DNA of 64,000 nucleotides, taken from NCBI RefSeq assembly GCF_000429685.1, contig NZ_AUCI01000008.1, positions 147,145-211,144 on the forward strand, written 5' to 3'. Made by a program: the position numbers and the translations under genes. Numbering within the stretch: position 1 is the stretch's first letter; the number at the start of each line of letters is the position of its first letter. This document shows, piece by piece, positions 1-10,267 of this stretch. The notes under the pieces were generated by a model, which did not search any database, was not told where the DNA came from, and was given only the letters and a program-made list of their open reading frames with translations. This DNA comes from Salibacterium aidingense DSM 18341. Its GTDB lineage: Bacteria; Bacillota; Bacilli; Bacillales; Marinococcaceae.

Positions 1-953
1 ACCGCACGCAGCTGATTCTTGACATTTTTGCGGAGCGGGCGAAAACGAAGGAAGGAAACATACAAGTAGAATTGGCTCAGCTTTCTTATCTGCTCCCCCG
101 GCTGGCCGGCCGGGGGGAAGCGCTGTCAAGACTCGGGGGAGGGATTGGAACCCGGGGCCCGGGGGAGACCAAGCTGGAAACCGACCGGCGCTATATTTTA
201 AAACGGATGGATGACTTGAAAAAGCAGCTGGCAGATGTCACATCTCATCGTGAAAGTTACCGTGAACAACGGCGTAAAAACAACACGGTCCAATTCGCCC
301 TGGTCGGTTACACGAATGCCGGAAAATCAACACTTTTAACAAAGCTCTCCGGCGCTGAGACGTTTCAGGAGAATTTATTATTTGCTACGCTGGACCCTTT
401 GACAAGACAGATGACGCTGCCTTCCGGGTATCCGGTGTTATTAACAGATACGGTGGGATTTATACAACATTTGCCGACCACCCTGATCGCTGCTTTTCGC
501 TCGACACTTGAGGAAGTCAAGGAAGCAGATGTTCTTCTTCATATCGTTGATGCCTCTCATCCAGAAGCTGTGTCGCAAATGGAGACCGTGGACAAGCTGT
601 TGAAAGAACTGGGCGCCGACTCTATTCCGGTGGTGACTGTTTTAAATAAGGCCGATCGTTTAGAAGATTCCTCTTTTTTTCCGGAAGTGGTGCGGCCAAT
701 GATCTATCTATCGGCATTTAAAGAAGAAGATATCGAAGCCCTGAAAGAACTGATGGAATCGACGTTAAAATCACAGATGAATTATTATCATGTGAAGATC
801 CCGGTGGAAGACGGAAAAAGTTTGGCGGAGGTGCAGCGGGGTACGATGGTAGAACAAGAACAACTCATCGAGAATGAACATTATTTCGAAATGCGCGGTT
901 ATGTTCTTCGGGATCATCCGGTAAATGGTACATTACGGCATTTCACCTATTAG
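1..953 (+). CDS. hflX: GTPase HflX, C-terminal part (5' end outside window)
   Basis: The reading frame is open from base 3, so the true start lies left of the window and about 316 residues are visible. HflX is a ribosome-associated GTPase that splits stalled or heat-damaged ribosomes. The visible part has the glycine-rich GPGETKLE linker of the HflX domain, a basic coiled coil, the G1 loop GYTNAGKST, DTVGF (G3) and NKAD (G4). Downstream ynbB follows after 15 bases, as in the B. subtilis ynbA-ynbB-glnR-glnA order, so cotranscription is likely. Family assignment is secure; the N-terminal nucleotide-binding region cannot be judged. Confidence 0.95.
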   Translation, partial: RTQLILDIFAERAKTKEGNIQVELAQLSYLLPRLAGRGEALSRLGGGIGTRGPGETKLETDRRYILKRMDDLKKQLADVTSHRESYREQRRKNNTVQFALVGYTNAGKSTLLTKLSGAETFQENLLFATLDPLTRQMTLPSGYPVLLTDTVGFIQHLPTTLIAAFRSTLEEVKEADVLLHIVDASHPEAVSQMETVDKLLKELGADSIPVVTVLNKADRLEDSSFFPEVVRPMIYLSAFKEEDIEALKELMESTLKSQMNYYHVKIPVEDGKSLAEVQRGTMVEQEQLIENEHYFEMRGYVLRDHPVNGTLRHFTY

Positions 954-968
954 AAAGGACGCTTATTC

Positions 969-2252
969 ATGAATAGACGAGATTCTCTCGAGCAATTAGA
1001 AGAAGCAGCTGAAGCAAAAATAACCGCCAGGCGTGCCGCGGTGGAAAAAACAGCAGAAGTGAATCAGGCTCGTGTTCTTCAAATTTTCCAGGAAGAAAAG
1101 GTGGCTGCTGTACACTTTCAGCCTTCCACGGGATATGGCTATGATGACATGGGGCGGGAAACACTTGACAGGGTTTATGCCAAAATCTTTGGAACCGAAA
1201 AAGCTATGGTCAGACCCCAGTTTATTTCGGGAACACATGCTATTACCACTGCATTGTTTGGCGTGCTCCGGCCGGGAGATCACCTCTTATACTGCGGCAG
1301 GCCTTACGATACCCTGGAGACAGCAATAGGGTTGAGCGGCCGGGAAAAAGGCTCCATGAAAGAATTTGGCATTTCCTGTGATATAGCACCGCTCTCTGAA
1401 AATGGCCTGCCTGATCCGGAGGTTCTGGCCTCTTGGATAAAAGAAGATACCAAAGTAGTGGCCCTGCAGCGTTCTAAAGGATACAGCAATCGTCCTTCAT
1501 TAACAATAGAGAAACTCGAAGCATTAATAACCTTTATTAAACAGATAAAACCCGGCATTATAGTATTCGTCGATAATTGCTATGGGGAGTTTGCGGAAAG
1601 GACGGAACCAGGACATGCCGGTGCAGATTTATTGGCAGGGTCGTTAATAAAAAATCCCGGCGGAGGGCTTGTCCGGACAGGAGGATACATTGCCGGCAGC
1701 GCGACATATATAGAAGAGGCAGCAGCGCGGTTTGCCGCCCCGGGTATTGGGCTGGAAGGAGGAGCTACCTTACATAGCCTGCTTGAGATGTTTCAGGGGA
1801 TTTTTATGGCGCCGCATATCGTTTCTCAGGCCTTAATGGGGGCACACTATACTGCGGCCATGCTGGAAGAAGTGGGGTTGAACACCGTTCCGGCATCGAC
1901 AGACCCGCGGACGGATTTAATTCAGGCTGTGCAGTTTGAAAATAAAGAACGAATGATTCGATTTTGCCAGGCCATCCAAAAAGCGTCACCGATTGATTCG
2001 ATGGTCCAGCCGAACCCATCTCCGATGCCTGGTTATGAAGATGAAGTCATCATGGCGGCAGGCACCTTCATCCAGGGATCCAGTATTGAACTTTCGGCGG
2101 ATGGACCGCTCCGTCCTCCCTACACAGCTTATGTTCAAGGCGGATTAACGTTTCCCCATGTGAAATATGCAGTAAAACAAGCTCTTCAAACCTTACTTGA
2201 AGAAAAACTGCTCACCTTACCATTCGACAAAGAAAACCAAAATCCGATGTAA
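969..2252 (+). CDS. ynbB: YnbB, PLP-dependent methionine gamma-lyase-family protein
   Basis: This 427-residue protein belongs to the fold-type I PLP family called aluminium-resistance or methionine gamma-lyase family, YnbB in B. subtilis. The FVDNCYGEF motif (cofactor-binding aspartate) and the lysine in SLIKNPGGG (likely Schiff base) are in place. The substrate is unproven; sulfur amino-acid cleavage is inferred from the family only. The ATG follows an AAAGGA ribosome site. Its position between hflX and glnR is the conserved Bacillus order. The stop codon lies inside a GlnR operator, so the end of the gene overlaps the glnR control region. Confidence 0.9.
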   Translation: MNRRDSLEQLEEAAEAKITARRAAVEKTAEVNQARVLQIFQEEKVAAVHFQPSTGYGYDDMGRETLDRVYAKIFGTEKAMVRPQFISGTHAITTALFGVLRPGDHLLYCGRPYDTLETAIGLSGREKGSMKEFGISCDIAPLSENGLPDPEVLASWIKEDTKVVALQRSKGYSNRPSLTIEKLEALITFIKQIKPGIIVFVDNCYGEFAERTEPGHAGADLLAGSLIKNPGGGLVRTGGYIAGSATYIEEAAARFAAPGIGLEGGATLHSLLEMFQGIFMAPHIVSQALMGAHYTAAMLEEVGLNTVPASTDPRTDLIQAVQFENKERMIRFCQAIQKASPIDSMVQPNPSPMPGYEDEVIMAAGTFIQGSSIELSADGPLRPPYTAYVQGGLTFPHVKYAVKQALQTLLEEKLLTLPFDKENQNPM

Positions 2253-2264
2253 AAATAGTTAACA
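2248..2264 (+). promoter_or_regulatory. GlnR/TnrA operator upstream of glnR
   Basis: TGTAAAAATAGTTAACA fits the GlnR/TnrA consensus TGTNA-N7-TNACA exactly. It sits just upstream of the -35 element of the glnR promoter and overlaps the stop codon of ynbB. B. subtilis glnRA is autorepressed through a similar upstream operator, so nitrogen-dependent autoregulation is expected here. Confidence 0.8.
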
Positions 2265-2269
2265 TGCTA

Positions 2270-2298
2270 TTGACTAAAAACCTCACATCATGTAGGAT
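2270..2298 (+). promoter_or_regulatory. sigma-A promoter of glnR-glnA
   Basis: TTGACT (2270-2275) and TAGGAT (2293-2298) are separated by 17 bases. A weaker second GlnR half-site match, TGACT-N7-TCACA at 2271-2287, overlaps the -35 box. This resembles the two-operator arrangement of the B. subtilis glnRA promoter. Confidence 0.65.
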
Positions 2299-2332
2299 TA
2301 ACTTAACTTCAACAAGGAAAGGAGGCAGCCAG

Positions 2333-2731
2333 ATGAATGATCATATTCGGCGTAATATGCCTTTATTTCCTATAAGTATCGTGAAAAAACTGACGGAACT
2401 ATCCGCAAGGCAGATTCGTTATTATGAAGAACATGGTTTGATCTACCCGTCGCGGACGGAAGGAAATCAGCGCCAGTTTTCATTTAACGATGTGGATAAA
2501 CTTCTTGAAATCAAAACCCTGATTGAACGAGGGGTGAACTTATCAGGCATCAAAGAAATTTTTGAACTCCGCGCGGACCAGGAGAAGGAGAAACCGGCTG
2601 CTGCGCTTAAAAATACAGAAGGTATGAGTGATAAAGAACTCCGCCGCCACTTGCAGAAAGAGGTCATGATGGCGGGAACCCAGGGAAGATCCTCTATGAT
2701 TCAAGGACAGCTTTCACGATTTTTTCATTAG
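2333..2731 (+). CDS. glnR: MerR-family nitrogen regulator GlnR
   Basis: GlnR represses glnRA and other nitrogen genes when feedback-inhibited glutamine synthetase signals excess glutamine. The 132-residue product (usual length about 135) has a MerR winged helix in the first 75 residues, including the [13 protein letters not shown] recognition region. It ends with the C-terminal tail QGQLSRFFH, the region through which B. subtilis GlnR senses glutamine synthetase. The ATG at 2333 is chosen because GGAGG lies nine bases upstream; an upstream in-frame extension has no ribosome site. glnA follows 78 bases downstream, probably in the same transcript. Confidence 0.95.
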   Translation: MNDHIRRNMPLFPISIVKKLTELSARQIRYYEEHGLIYPSRTEGNQRQFSFNDVDKLLEIKTLIERGVNLSGIKEIFELRADQEKEKPAAALKNTEGMSDKELRRHLQKEVMMAGTQGRSSMIQGQLSRFFH

Positions 2732-2809
2732 CTCAATGAATATTCTTTTGCTTTTTCGCAGAAGATTTCATATTAATTTAATTTTATAATGAAGAGAGGA
2801 GATTACGTC

Positions 2810-4156
2810 ATGGCCAATACAAAAAAAGACATTATGAAAATGGCTGAAGAAGAAAACGTAAAATTCATACGGCTTCAATTTACCGATTTACAGGGGATCA
2901 TTAAAAATGTGGAAATTCCATACGACCAGCTGGATAAAGCGCTGGACAACCTGATGATGTTTGATGGATCTTCCATTGAAGGTTTTGTGCGTATTGAAGA
3001 ATCTGATATGTACTTATATCCGGACCTGGATACATGGGTGGTATTTCCATGGACACCGGAAAAAGGCAAGGTGGCACGCCTTATCTGCGACATATACGAG
3101 CCGGGTGCACCAGGACAGGAACCCACTCCGTTTGAAGGGGATCCGCGCGGTGTCCTGAAGCGTGTGCTGAAAGAAGCAGAAAAGCTTGGATTTACAGATT
3201 TCAACATTGGACCGGAGCCGGAGTTCTTCCTTTTCAAAAATGATGAAAACGGAGAACCGACAATGGAACTTAACGATAAAGGCGGATATTTTGACCTTGC
3301 CCCGACAGACCTCGGCGAAAACTGCCGCCGCGATATCGTGCTTGAACTCGAAGACATGGGCTTTGAAATTGAAGCTTCCCACCACGAAGTGGCACCGGGA
3401 CAGCACGAAATTGATTTCAAATATGCTGATGCTGTAACAACGTGTGACAACATTCAAACGTTTAAGCTGGTCGTTAAAACGATTGCCAGAAAGCACGGCC
3501 TGCACGCGACCTTTATGCCAAAGCCGTTGTTTGGTGTGAATGGTTCGGGAATGCACTGCAATATGTCTTTATTTAAAGGCAAAGAAAACGCGTTTTATGA
3601 TAAAAAGACGGACTCTCAGCTTAGTGAAACAGCAATGCAGTTCCTTGCCGGTATTCTGGAACATGCCCAGGCTTTTACTGCGCTGACCAACCCGATTGTT
3701 AACTCTTACAAGCGTCTTGTACCAGGATTTGAAGCACCGGTATATGTGGCCTGGTCTCTGAGAAACAGAAGTCCGCTTGTGCGTATTCCTTCATCCCGAG
3801 GCATGAGCACCCGTATCGAAGTAAGAAGTCCGGACCCATCCGCCAACCCCTACCTTGCTATGGCTTCGATGCTCGCGGCAGGCCTGGACGGAATAAAAAG
3901 AAAGCTTAATGCCCCGGAGCCAACCGATCGTAACATCTATGTGATGAGTAAAGAAGAACGCGAAGAAGAAGGCATCAAAGACCTGCCTGCCGATCTTCGG
4001 GCAGCGCTGGATAACCTTCTCAGCGATGAAACCCTTGTAAATGCTATCGGACCGCACGCTATCGAACATTTTGCGGAAGCCAAAGAGATCGAATGGGACA
4101 TGTTCCGCAGCATGGTTCACCCGTGGGAAAGAGAACAGTTCCTTTCCACGTATTAA
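2810..4156 (+). CDS. glnA: glutamine synthetase, type I
   Basis: This enzyme joins ammonia to glutamate using ATP. At 448 residues it matches the Gram-positive GSI-alpha length (B. subtilis 444), the class controlled by feedback inhibition and by complex formation with GlnR/TnrA rather than by adenylylation. Visible signatures are [10 protein letters not shown] near the N terminus, the metal-binding GPEPEFFLF, the ammonia/glutamate region [12 protein letters not shown], and the ATP site around [21 protein letters not shown] 2810 has GAGAGGAG eight bases upstream. A rho-independent terminator follows directly. Confidence 0.98.
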   Translation: MANTKKDIMKMAEEENVKFIRLQFTDLQGIIKNVEIPYDQLDKALDNLMMFDGSSIEGFVRIEESDMYLYPDLDTWVVFPWTPEKGKVARLICDIYEPGAPGQEPTPFEGDPRGVLKRVLKEAEKLGFTDFNIGPEPEFFLFKNDENGEPTMELNDKGGYFDLAPTDLGENCRRDIVLELEDMGFEIEASHHEVAPGQHEIDFKYADAVTTCDNIQTFKLVVKTIARKHGLHATFMPKPLFGVNGSGMHCNMSLFKGKENAFYDKKTDSQLSETAMQFLAGILEHAQAFTALTNPIVNSYKRLVPGFEAPVYVAWSLRNRSPLVRIPSSRGMSTRIEVRSPDPSANPYLAMASMLAAGLDGIKRKLNAPEPTDRNIYVMSKEEREEEGIKDLPADLRAALDNLLSDETLVNAIGPHAIEHFAEAKEIEWDMFRSMVHPWEREQFLSTY

Positions 4157-4165
4157 AATCGTTAA

Positions 4166-4198
4166 CCCTTGGCACATCAAGTGCCGAGGGTTTTCTTT
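4166..4198 (+). terminator. rho-independent terminator of glnR-glnA
   Basis: CCCTTGGCAC and GTGCCGAGGG pair around a five-base loop and are followed by a T-rich run, right after the glnA stop. Confidence 0.85.
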
Positions 4199-4590
4199 TA
4201 TTTGGGTGAAAAGCCGATACGAAGATGAAAAACGACTGCCCTCCCATTTGAGGATATTACCCCTATGTCTTTCATATTTTTGCATGACAACCTTCTCGAT
4301 TTTTTTTGCTGATGTGGAGTAAACTTCACGGATTGTATCACTGAAGCTCCATGAATGAACGAGACGTGCATGCGGGAAGAGCATGAGGCAAAGACCCCGC
4401 AGAACGAGCCGTCAAAAGTGTTCGAGGTGGCTGGGGCTGCCCGCGGACGGACGAATTGGTATCATTTTTTATTCATTGTATTAGCCCCCTGTTGTTATCC
4501 TAAGAAAGAGTTATCATTGGCAGACTTTTATTATTATGGCGCTGCAGGAAGACTGGAGAACATTCCCTGGCAGAATGGCAGCAGCTTTGA
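4199..4590. repeat. non-coding stretch, likely intergenic repeat material
   Basis: No open frame here has a ribosome site or recognisable product. The part around 4330-4460 (GACGTGCATGCGGG, GACCCCGCAGAACGAG, GGCTGGGGCTGCCCGCGGAC) resembles in composition the GC-rich dispersed intergenic repeats found in many Bacillaceae genomes. Identification as a repeat is by resemblance only; no second copy was found in this window. Confidence 0.35.
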
Positions 4591-4619
4591 TTGAAACAAA
4601 ACAAATGTTCGTATATAAT
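4591..4619 (+). promoter_or_regulatory. sigma-A promoter with a LexA-box-like sequence
   Basis: TTGAAA (4591-4596) and TATAAT (4614-4619) have a 17-base spacer. The spacer contains AAAACAAATGTTCG (4598-4611), which matches the Bacillus LexA consensus CGAACRNRYGTTYC at all but three positions. LexA control of the downstream mini-gene is therefore possible, but the left half-site is weak. Confidence 0.5.
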
Positions 4620-4648
4620 GAAAGAAAAGGGTTGGGGGAGGATTGCAT

Positions 4649-4855
4649 ATGAATGGCTTACTGCAGCGTGCAAAAGAGTCAGGACGTCCGCTTCAGATCA
4701 TCTATGAATCAAAGAACGGAAGGCTGAGCCAGCGTACAGTCAGTATTTTTCGGATAAGGGAAACAGATATTCTGGTCTGGTGCCATCATAAACAGCACCT
4801 TCGCACGTTAAAAAGGAGCCGCATTTTATCAGCAGGTCCAAAAGCTTCTGCCTAA
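4649..4855 (+). CDS. small WYL-like domain protein
   Basis: A 68-residue basic protein. The core LQIIYESKNGRLSQRTVSIF followed by a strand ending in RTLKRSRILSAG resembles an isolated WYL domain, the ligand- or nucleic-acid-sensing module usually found behind a helix-turn-helix in transcription regulators. No DNA-binding domain is attached. The ATG at 4649 has GGGGGAGGA about six bases upstream, and a good promoter precedes it, so the gene is probably real. It is convergent with lexA. Function is unknown; an SOS link is suggested only by the weak LexA-like box in its promoter. Confidence 0.65.
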   Translation: MNGLLQRAKESGRPLQIIYESKNGRLSQRTVSIFRIRETDILVWCHHKQHLRTLKRSRILSAGPKASA

Positions 4856-4868
4856 CCGCCATAAAATA

Positions 4869-4943
4869 AGAGTCTGGGACAAAACCATTAAGAGATAAAA
4901 AATTCCGAACGATTCGTGAGAGAACCGTTCGGAATTTTTTTGT
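4869..4943 (+). terminator. bidirectional terminator in a dispersed repeat (copy 1)
   Basis: The hairpin ATTCCGAACG/CGTTCGGAAT with a following T-run separates the convergent WYL gene and lexA. The preceding CTGGGACAAAAC and the CCGAACGAT...GTTCGGA hairpin recur in inverted order at 18993-19050. This indicates a mobile or copied terminator-like element. From 4944 to 5183 there is only GC-rich intergenic sequence with no supported gene. Confidence 0.6.
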
Positions 4944-5183
4944 ACCCATTCTACCGCTGCGTCAAAAAACTTCGCTTTTCCCCAGGGCACAAGGGCACCA
5001 TTTCTTAACTCCCTTTGGTCGTTCTTGGAGTGTCTGCTTTGCCGTAGGGGACGCACTTGAGCCTCCATGGGAGGAATTCCCTCTCTGCGGAGGTCACGAG
5101 ACACGTGCTGTTCCCCCTGGAGGGAGTCTGCGTATGTTGACGCATTGCTTCTTTACACAAACTATGAAATGTCTTTTTTTCCA

Positions 5184-5807
5184 TTAATGGAGGGTGCGGA
5201 ACACTCCAGTTACTTTTCCCAAAATGGTGCAGTTATCCAAAATAATCGGCTCCATTGCAGCGTTTTCCGGCTGCAGCCGGATGTAGTTATCTTCCTTGTA
5301 AAAACGTTTGACGGTAGCTTCCAGTTCATCCGTCATCGCTACGATGATATCTCCGTTATCTGCAGTTTGCTGCTGTTTGACGATGACAAGATCCCCGTTA
5401 TAAATCCCGGCTTCAATCATACTGTCTCCTTCGATGGTTAGAACGAATACTTTCTCATCGGTAACCATACGATCAGGAAGAGGGATATATTCATCAATAT
5501 TCTCCACGGCAGTGATCGGTTCCCCGGCGGTGACTTTCCCGAGGACCGGAACATAGACAGCCTGGCTTTCCGAGATCGAAACATTTTCTTCTTCCAGTTC
5601 CAGTACTTCGATAGCACGCGGTTTTGTTGGATCACGGCGTATATAACCTTTATTTTCCAGTCTGGAAAGATGACCATGAACCGTAGAGCTGGAAGCCAGT
5701 CCGACGGACTCGCCGATTTCACGGACAGAAGGAGGATAGCCTTTCAGTTTAACTTCGTCTTTTATATAATCCAGAATCTGCTGTTGCCGTTTCGATAATT
5801 TGGGCAT
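5184..5807 (-). CDS. lexA: SOS repressor LexA
   Basis: LexA represses DNA-damage genes until RecA filaments trigger its self-cleavage. The 207-residue product has an N-terminal winged helix ([14 protein letters not shown] to the SSTVHGHL recognition region), the Ala-Gly cleavage site in GKVTAGEP, the catalytic serine in EGDSMIEAG and the general-base lysine in ATVKRF. The start at 5807 is chosen because GAGGTG lies six bases before that ATG; the longer frame would begin inside the ribosome site. It is divergent from yneA-yneB, the usual Bacillus arrangement. Confidence 0.97.
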   Translation of the reverse strand: MPKLSKRQQQILDYIKDEVKLKGYPPSVREIGESVGLASSSTVHGHLSRLENKGYIRRDPTKPRAIEVLELEEENVSISESQAVYVPVLGKVTAGEPITAVENIDEYIPLPDRMVTDEKVFVLTIEGDSMIEAGIYNGDLVIVKQQQTADNGDIIVAMTDELEATVKRFYKEDNYIRLQPENAAMEPIILDNCTILGKVTGVFRTLH

Positions 5808-5843
5808 AAGCTGCACCTCATTTTTTTATAATTTATTGGTGCT

Positions 5844-5872
5844 ATTGTATCATGGAAAACATATGTGCGCAA
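5844..5872 (-). promoter_or_regulatory. lexA promoter with overlapping LexA box
   Basis: Read on the minus strand, TTGCGC (5872-5867) and TACAAT (5849-5844) are 17 bases apart. CGCACATATGTTTT at 5869-5856 matches the LexA consensus CGAACRNRYGTTYC at 12 of 14 positions and lies between the promoter elements, which predicts autorepression. Confidence 0.7.
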
Positions 5873-5892
5873 ACACTAGTTCTAATTTTCCC

Positions 5893-5921
5893 TTGACGGG
5901 AACAATAGTTCTGTATATACT
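5893..5921 (+). promoter_or_regulatory. yneA-yneB promoter with LexA-like operator
   Basis: TTGACG (5893-5898) and TATACT (5916-5921) are spaced by 17 bases. The GGAACAATAGTTCT dyad (5899-5912) lies in the spacer. It keeps the GAAC/GTTC half-sites of a Bacillus LexA box but departs from the consensus centre. SOS induction of yneA is known in B. subtilis and is inferred here. Confidence 0.65.
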
Positions 5922-5965
5922 AAAATGAGAACAGAACAGACATTCTTATTTTTGGAGGGGACAGG

Positions 5966-6160
5966 ATGATTTCAAAAATAAAACAATTAAATGCACAGGA
6001 ATGGACCATTTTAATACTTTTCATTATTTCATTATTCTCGCTTATTGCTACGGTGGAATGGGTCGGACAGGGAGAAGAGGACAATGCCTATGTTGAACAT
6101 GTTGATGAAACAAACCAGCCTGATAGAATAACGTATGAATGGTCTGTAGAAAATAAATAA
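5966..6160 (+). CDS. YneA-like SOS cell-division inhibitor lacking a LysM domain
   Basis: A 64-residue protein with a cytoplasmic N terminus, one transmembrane helix (about residues 14-31, WTILILFIISLFSLIATV) and a short acidic extracellular tail. Position between lexA and the yneB recombinase, and promoter type, mark it as the YneA slot. B. subtilis YneA is about 105 residues and carries an extracellular LysM domain after the helix; here the frame ends in TAA about 30 residues after the membrane segment, and no LysM motif follows downstream before yneB. The ribosome site is GGAGGGG. Function as a SOS division suppressor is inferred from position. Confidence 0.7.
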   Translation: MISKIKQLNAQEWTILILFIISLFSLIATVEWVGQGEEDNAYVEHVDETNQPDRITYEWSVENK

Positions 6161-6166
6161 AATTGA

Positions 6167-6841
<675 letters not shown>

Positions 6842-6983
6842 ATCTTTTCTTGCTCCCTTGTAAGTGCTGTACACACTTATTCATCCTGCCTCACCGGGAA
6901 CAAAGCGGTTTGCTTCCTGGTAACGTCTGATTTACAGTATAAATACAAGCTTAAAAAGGAAAGAGGGAGGGTTATACAGCTTT

Positions 6984-7223
6984 ATGCTTTCTCAGGAGAA
7001 GATTGACCGAATCAATGAATTGGCTCATCGTTCCAAAACGACGGGATTAACAGAGCAGGAAGAAGAAGAACAGCATGAGCTCCGCAACGAATATTTATCG
7101 AAGTTTCGTTCTTCCTTCAAGAGCCAGCTTCAATCTGTAAAGGTCGTAGACCAGAAAGGCGACGATGTTACGCCTCATAAACTGGAAAGAGCAAAAAGAA
7201 ACAATCCCCACTTTCGTCAATAG
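6984..7223 (+). CDS. ynzC: DUF896 protein YnzC
   Basis: A 79-residue protein of the DUF896 family, which forms a short helical hairpin. The family signature KIDRINELAHRSKTTGLTEQ, the LRNEYLSKFR helix and the VTPHKLERAKR tail are clear. In B. subtilis ynzC is the third gene of the SOS yneA-yneB-ynzC transcript; its role is unknown. Here a 142-base gap separates it from yneB, so it may have its own promoter. A terminator follows the stop. Confidence 0.9.
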   Translation: MLSQEKIDRINELAHRSKTTGLTEQEEEEQHELRNEYLSKFRSSFKSQLQSVKVVDQKGDDVTPHKLERAKRNNPHFRQ

Positions 7224-7259
7224 AGTGAATAAATCTGCCTATCATATATGTCCGTGAAA

Positions 7260-7292
7260 TTCCTGATGATCAATCAATCGTCAGGATTTTTA
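7260..7292 (+). terminator. terminator after ynzC
   Basis: CCTGATGA and TCGTCAGG pair (one G-T) around an eight-base loop, followed by ATTTTTATTT. Confidence 0.75.
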
Positions 7293-7412
7293 TTTGCTCG
7301 TTTTTGGAGTAAAGAAACACACCATCCGGCTTGTACAAAAGAAAAAATACGTTTATGATTAAGGAGGTAGAAGACAATACATAGTTAATTGGATAGAAAG
7401 GCAGGGAAACAG

Positions 7413-9410
7413 ATGGCAGCAATGAATGTGGAAGAATTGGCGGTTAATACGATCCGTACGTTGTCTATTGACAGTGTGGAACAGGCAAATTCGGGGCATC
7501 CCGGATTACCAATGGGCGCCGCCCCTATGGCTTATAAACTGTGGACCCAATTTATGAACCACAATCCAGGACATCCGGAGTGGTTTAACCGGGACCGGTT
7601 TGTTTTATCAGCCGGACATGGCTCTATGCTTTTGTACAGTCTGCTTCATTTATCGGGCTATGACCTGGCGCTGGATGAGCTGAAGAATTTCCGGCAGTGG
7701 GGAAGTAAAACTCCAGGACATCCGGAGTTTGGGGACACCCCCGGGGTTGAAGCAACAACTGGACCGCTTGGCCAGGGCATAGGCATGGCTACAGGAATGG
7801 CGATGGCAGAACGTCATCTTGCTGCAACGTATAACACCGATGACATTCAACTGGTTGATCACTATACGTATGTCCTGTGTGGAGATGGAGATTTGATGGA
7901 AGGTATTTCAGCTGAATCCGCATCTTTAGCGGGGCATCTTCAGCTGAGCCGGTTAATTGTTCTGTATGATTCCAATGATGTCTCTCTGGATGGAGCCTTG
8001 AGCCAGGCATTTTCTGAAGATGTGATGAAACGATATGAAGCCTATGGCTGGCATACAGTTCTCGTTAAGGACGGTAATGATTTGAATGAGATTGAAAACG
8101 CCATCGAAGAAGCCCGAGGAACAGACCGCCCGTCCCTTATTGAAGTGAAAACGGAAATCGGGTACGGTTCCCCAAATAAAGGCGGAACCAGTGCAGCTCA
8201 TGGTGCTCCGCTTGGTGGCGACGAAGTAAAGCTGGCGAAGGAAGCTTATAAATGGGAATTTACGGAAGATTTCCATATTCCCGCGGAAGTTACGGAACAC
8301 TTTGCCAATGTTAAAGCGGCAGGAGCGAGAAAAGAACAAGAATGGAATCAAACCTTTGAAACCTACAAACAAAAATATCCAGAGCTCGCTAAACAGTTCA
8401 GCCTCGCCGTCCAGGGAAACCTGCCGGAAGGTTGGGACAGGGAGCTTCCAGTGTACCGCGACGAAAAAGCAGCTACCCGGGCAACATCAGGGGAAGCCCT
8501 GCAGGTTCTTTCTAACTCCGTACCATCCTTGTTTGGCGGATCAGCGGATCTCTCCGGTTCTAATAAGACATTGATCAAAGAAGAAAATGACTTTTCCCGA
8601 GAGGATTATAAAGGCCGGAATATATGGTTTGGTGTACGAGAATTTGCGATGGCTGCCGCTGGTAACGGGATGAAACTGCATGGAGGCGTCCATCCTTATG
8701 TTTCCACGTTTTTAGTGTTTTCCGACTACCTGCGCCCGGCTCTGCGTTTAAGTGCATTGATGGAACTGCCGGTAACGTATGTATTTACGCATGACAGTAT
8801 CGCTGTCGGGGAAGACGGACCGACCCATGAGCCGATTGAACAAACGTCTTCTCTGCGGGCGATTCCGAATTTGAATGTGATCCGGCCGGCTGACGGGAAT
8901 GAAACCGTTGCAGCCTGGAAAACAGCTCTGCTAAGTGAAAAGACTCCAACCGCTCTTGTTTTAACAAGACAAGGAGTTCCTACTCTCCCCGGCACAGCAG
9001 AAAAAGCAGAGAAGGGTGTTCAGCAAGGGGCTTATGTATTAGTGGAAATCGATAAACAGCCGGATGTTCTCCTGCTTGCTGCCGGGTCGGAAGTAGCTTT
9101 AGCCGTAGAGGCACAGGAATCCCTGGAAAAAGAAGGGGTTAAAGCTAACGTGGTCAGTATGCCAAACTGGCATGCCTTTGATCAGCAGCCGCTTGAATAT
9201 CAGCGGGAAGTTCTGCCTGAAGGCGTTCCGGCTCTTGCTATTGAAATGGGATCGTCCCATGGCTGGTACAAATATACCGGTGCCTACGGAGCGGTTCTGG
9301 GTATTGACAGGTTTGGTGCTTCTGCACCCGGAGATGTCAATATTAAAGAATTTGGTTTTACCGTAGAAAACGTAACCGCACGAGTCAAAACACTATTGGA
9401 TTCCAAATAA
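7413..9410 (+). CDS. tkt: transketolase
   Basis: Transketolase moves two-carbon ketol units between sugar phosphates in the non-oxidative pentose phosphate pathway using thiamine diphosphate. The 665-residue product has [14 protein letters not shown] at the N terminus, the TPP/Mg motif [18 protein letters not shown], the pyrimidine-domain [13 protein letters not shown] and the C-terminal [15 protein letters not shown] loop. The ATG at 7413 is preferred because an AGGCAGGG site precedes it and family members begin close to this residue; a TTG 24 bases upstream is possible. The position before sirA is the conserved Bacillus order. Confidence 0.97.
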   Translation: MAAMNVEELAVNTIRTLSIDSVEQANSGHPGLPMGAAPMAYKLWTQFMNHNPGHPEWFNRDRFVLSAGHGSMLLYSLLHLSGYDLALDELKNFRQWGSKTPGHPEFGDTPGVEATTGPLGQGIGMATGMAMAERHLAATYNTDDIQLVDHYTYVLCGDGDLMEGISAESASLAGHLQLSRLIVLYDSNDVSLDGALSQAFSEDVMKRYEAYGWHTVLVKDGNDLNEIENAIEEARGTDRPSLIEVKTEIGYGSPNKGGTSAAHGAPLGGDEVKLAKEAYKWEFTEDFHIPAEVTEHFANVKAAGARKEQEWNQTFETYKQKYPELAKQFSLAVQGNLPEGWDRELPVYRDEKAATRATSGEALQVLSNSVPSLFGGSADLSGSNKTLIKEENDFSREDYKGRNIWFGVREFAMAAAGNGMKLHGGVHPYVSTFLVFSDYLRPALRLSALMELPVTYVFTHDSIAVGEDGPTHEPIEQTSSLRAIPNLNVIRPADGNETVAAWKTALLSEKTPTALVLTRQGVPTLPGTAEKAEKGVQQGAYVLVEIDKQPDVLLLAAGSEVALAVEAQESLEKEGVKANVVSMPNWHAFDQQPLEYQREVLPEGVPALAIEMGSSHGWYKYTGAYGAVLGIDRFGASAPGDVNIKEFGFTVENVTARVKTLLDSK

Positions 9411-9449
9411 AAAAAGGGGGTGCCAACACCATGGCATCCCCTTTTTATT
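9410..9449 (+). terminator. terminator after tkt
   Basis: AAAAAGGGGGTGCC and GGCATCCCCTTTTT form an A/T-tailed hairpin immediately after the tkt stop. Confidence 0.9.
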
Positions 9450-9714
9450 TGACCTGACACGCAGAAGAAATAGGAGACGAAATTGGAAAATTTTGTCGCG
9501 CATCGGGGAAAACCTTCTCCAACGTCGAGAAAAACCGGCGTATTCGACAAAAACAGTTTTTTTTATTTTCAGAAAATGACAGTTCTTTCGCTTCGATTCC
9601 GGTATGATGTAGGTAAGCGTTTAGAGGGGGACATATCAGCGGTACTACACATAGTTTAGAAAAGGCAGCTGCATTCTCACCGGCGAAGTTAAGAAGCGAA
9701 AGGAGAGCGAAACG

Positions 9715-10152
9715 ATGACAAGATATAAGCTGATTATTATTACAAAAGAAGTGGCGCTCCACTATTTTCAAGCAGAGGACAAGCTGTACCGGTTGTTTCT
9801 TGATTATCACAAAGCATATGAGTGGGCCAGACCTTTACTGGAAAAACAGATACATTATATAACGGAACCGCTGTTGTATCCTTATTTTATCGACTCCCTG
9901 GAGAAGGATTTAAGTAAGATAGGATTCGATAAACTTCCTTCAGAACACGCTGCTTATGTGTCCTGTCGTTCGGATAGTTCGATTTATCTGGAGGATAGAC
10001 ATATTATTTTTGACCATGCCGGGTCTGCGAAAGAAGAATGGCAGGTATTTGACTGTTTAAAAAAAATATCCCCCTATTTTTTTGCAGTGAACATAAACAA
10101 AGAAGCCTATGGATGGCTGAAACCTTTGAAAGTCTACTCCGTTTTATCATGA
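9715..10152 (+). CDS. sirA: SirA, sporulation inhibitor of replication
   Basis: SirA (YneE) binds domain I of DnaA during early sporulation and stops new rounds of replication. This 145-residue product aligns over its length with B. subtilis SirA (148), including the N-terminal YKLIIITKEVALHYF strand-helix, KQIHYITEPL, and the C-terminal KKISPYFFAVNINKEAYGWL. Presence of sirA supports a spore-forming host. GAAAGGAG precedes the ATG. It lies between tkt and yneF as in Bacillus. Confidence 0.9.
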   Translation: MTRYKLIIITKEVALHYFQAEDKLYRLFLDYHKAYEWARPLLEKQIHYITEPLLYPYFIDSLEKDLSKIGFDKLPSEHAAYVSCRSDSSIYLEDRHIIFDHAGSAKEEWQVFDCLKKISPYFFAVNINKEAYGWLKPLKVYSVLS

Positions 10153-10267
10153 AATAGGCCGTCCCTCTTTCCAAGATGCAGGGGATACGTTATAATTATG
10201 TAGGTTAAACGTTGTAACGACAATCAACTATTCGCTGTAACGTATGTAGAAGGAGGAAATGAACGGG

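Noticed and set aside
4355..4594. 79-codon open frame downstream of glnA
   Set aside because: No ribosome site, no recognisable protein, and GC-rich repeat-like sequence.
6842..6983. Possible hairpin or regulatory RNA between yneB and ynzC
   Set aside because: Short complementary stretches can be drawn but no convincing terminator or riboswitch pattern was seen.
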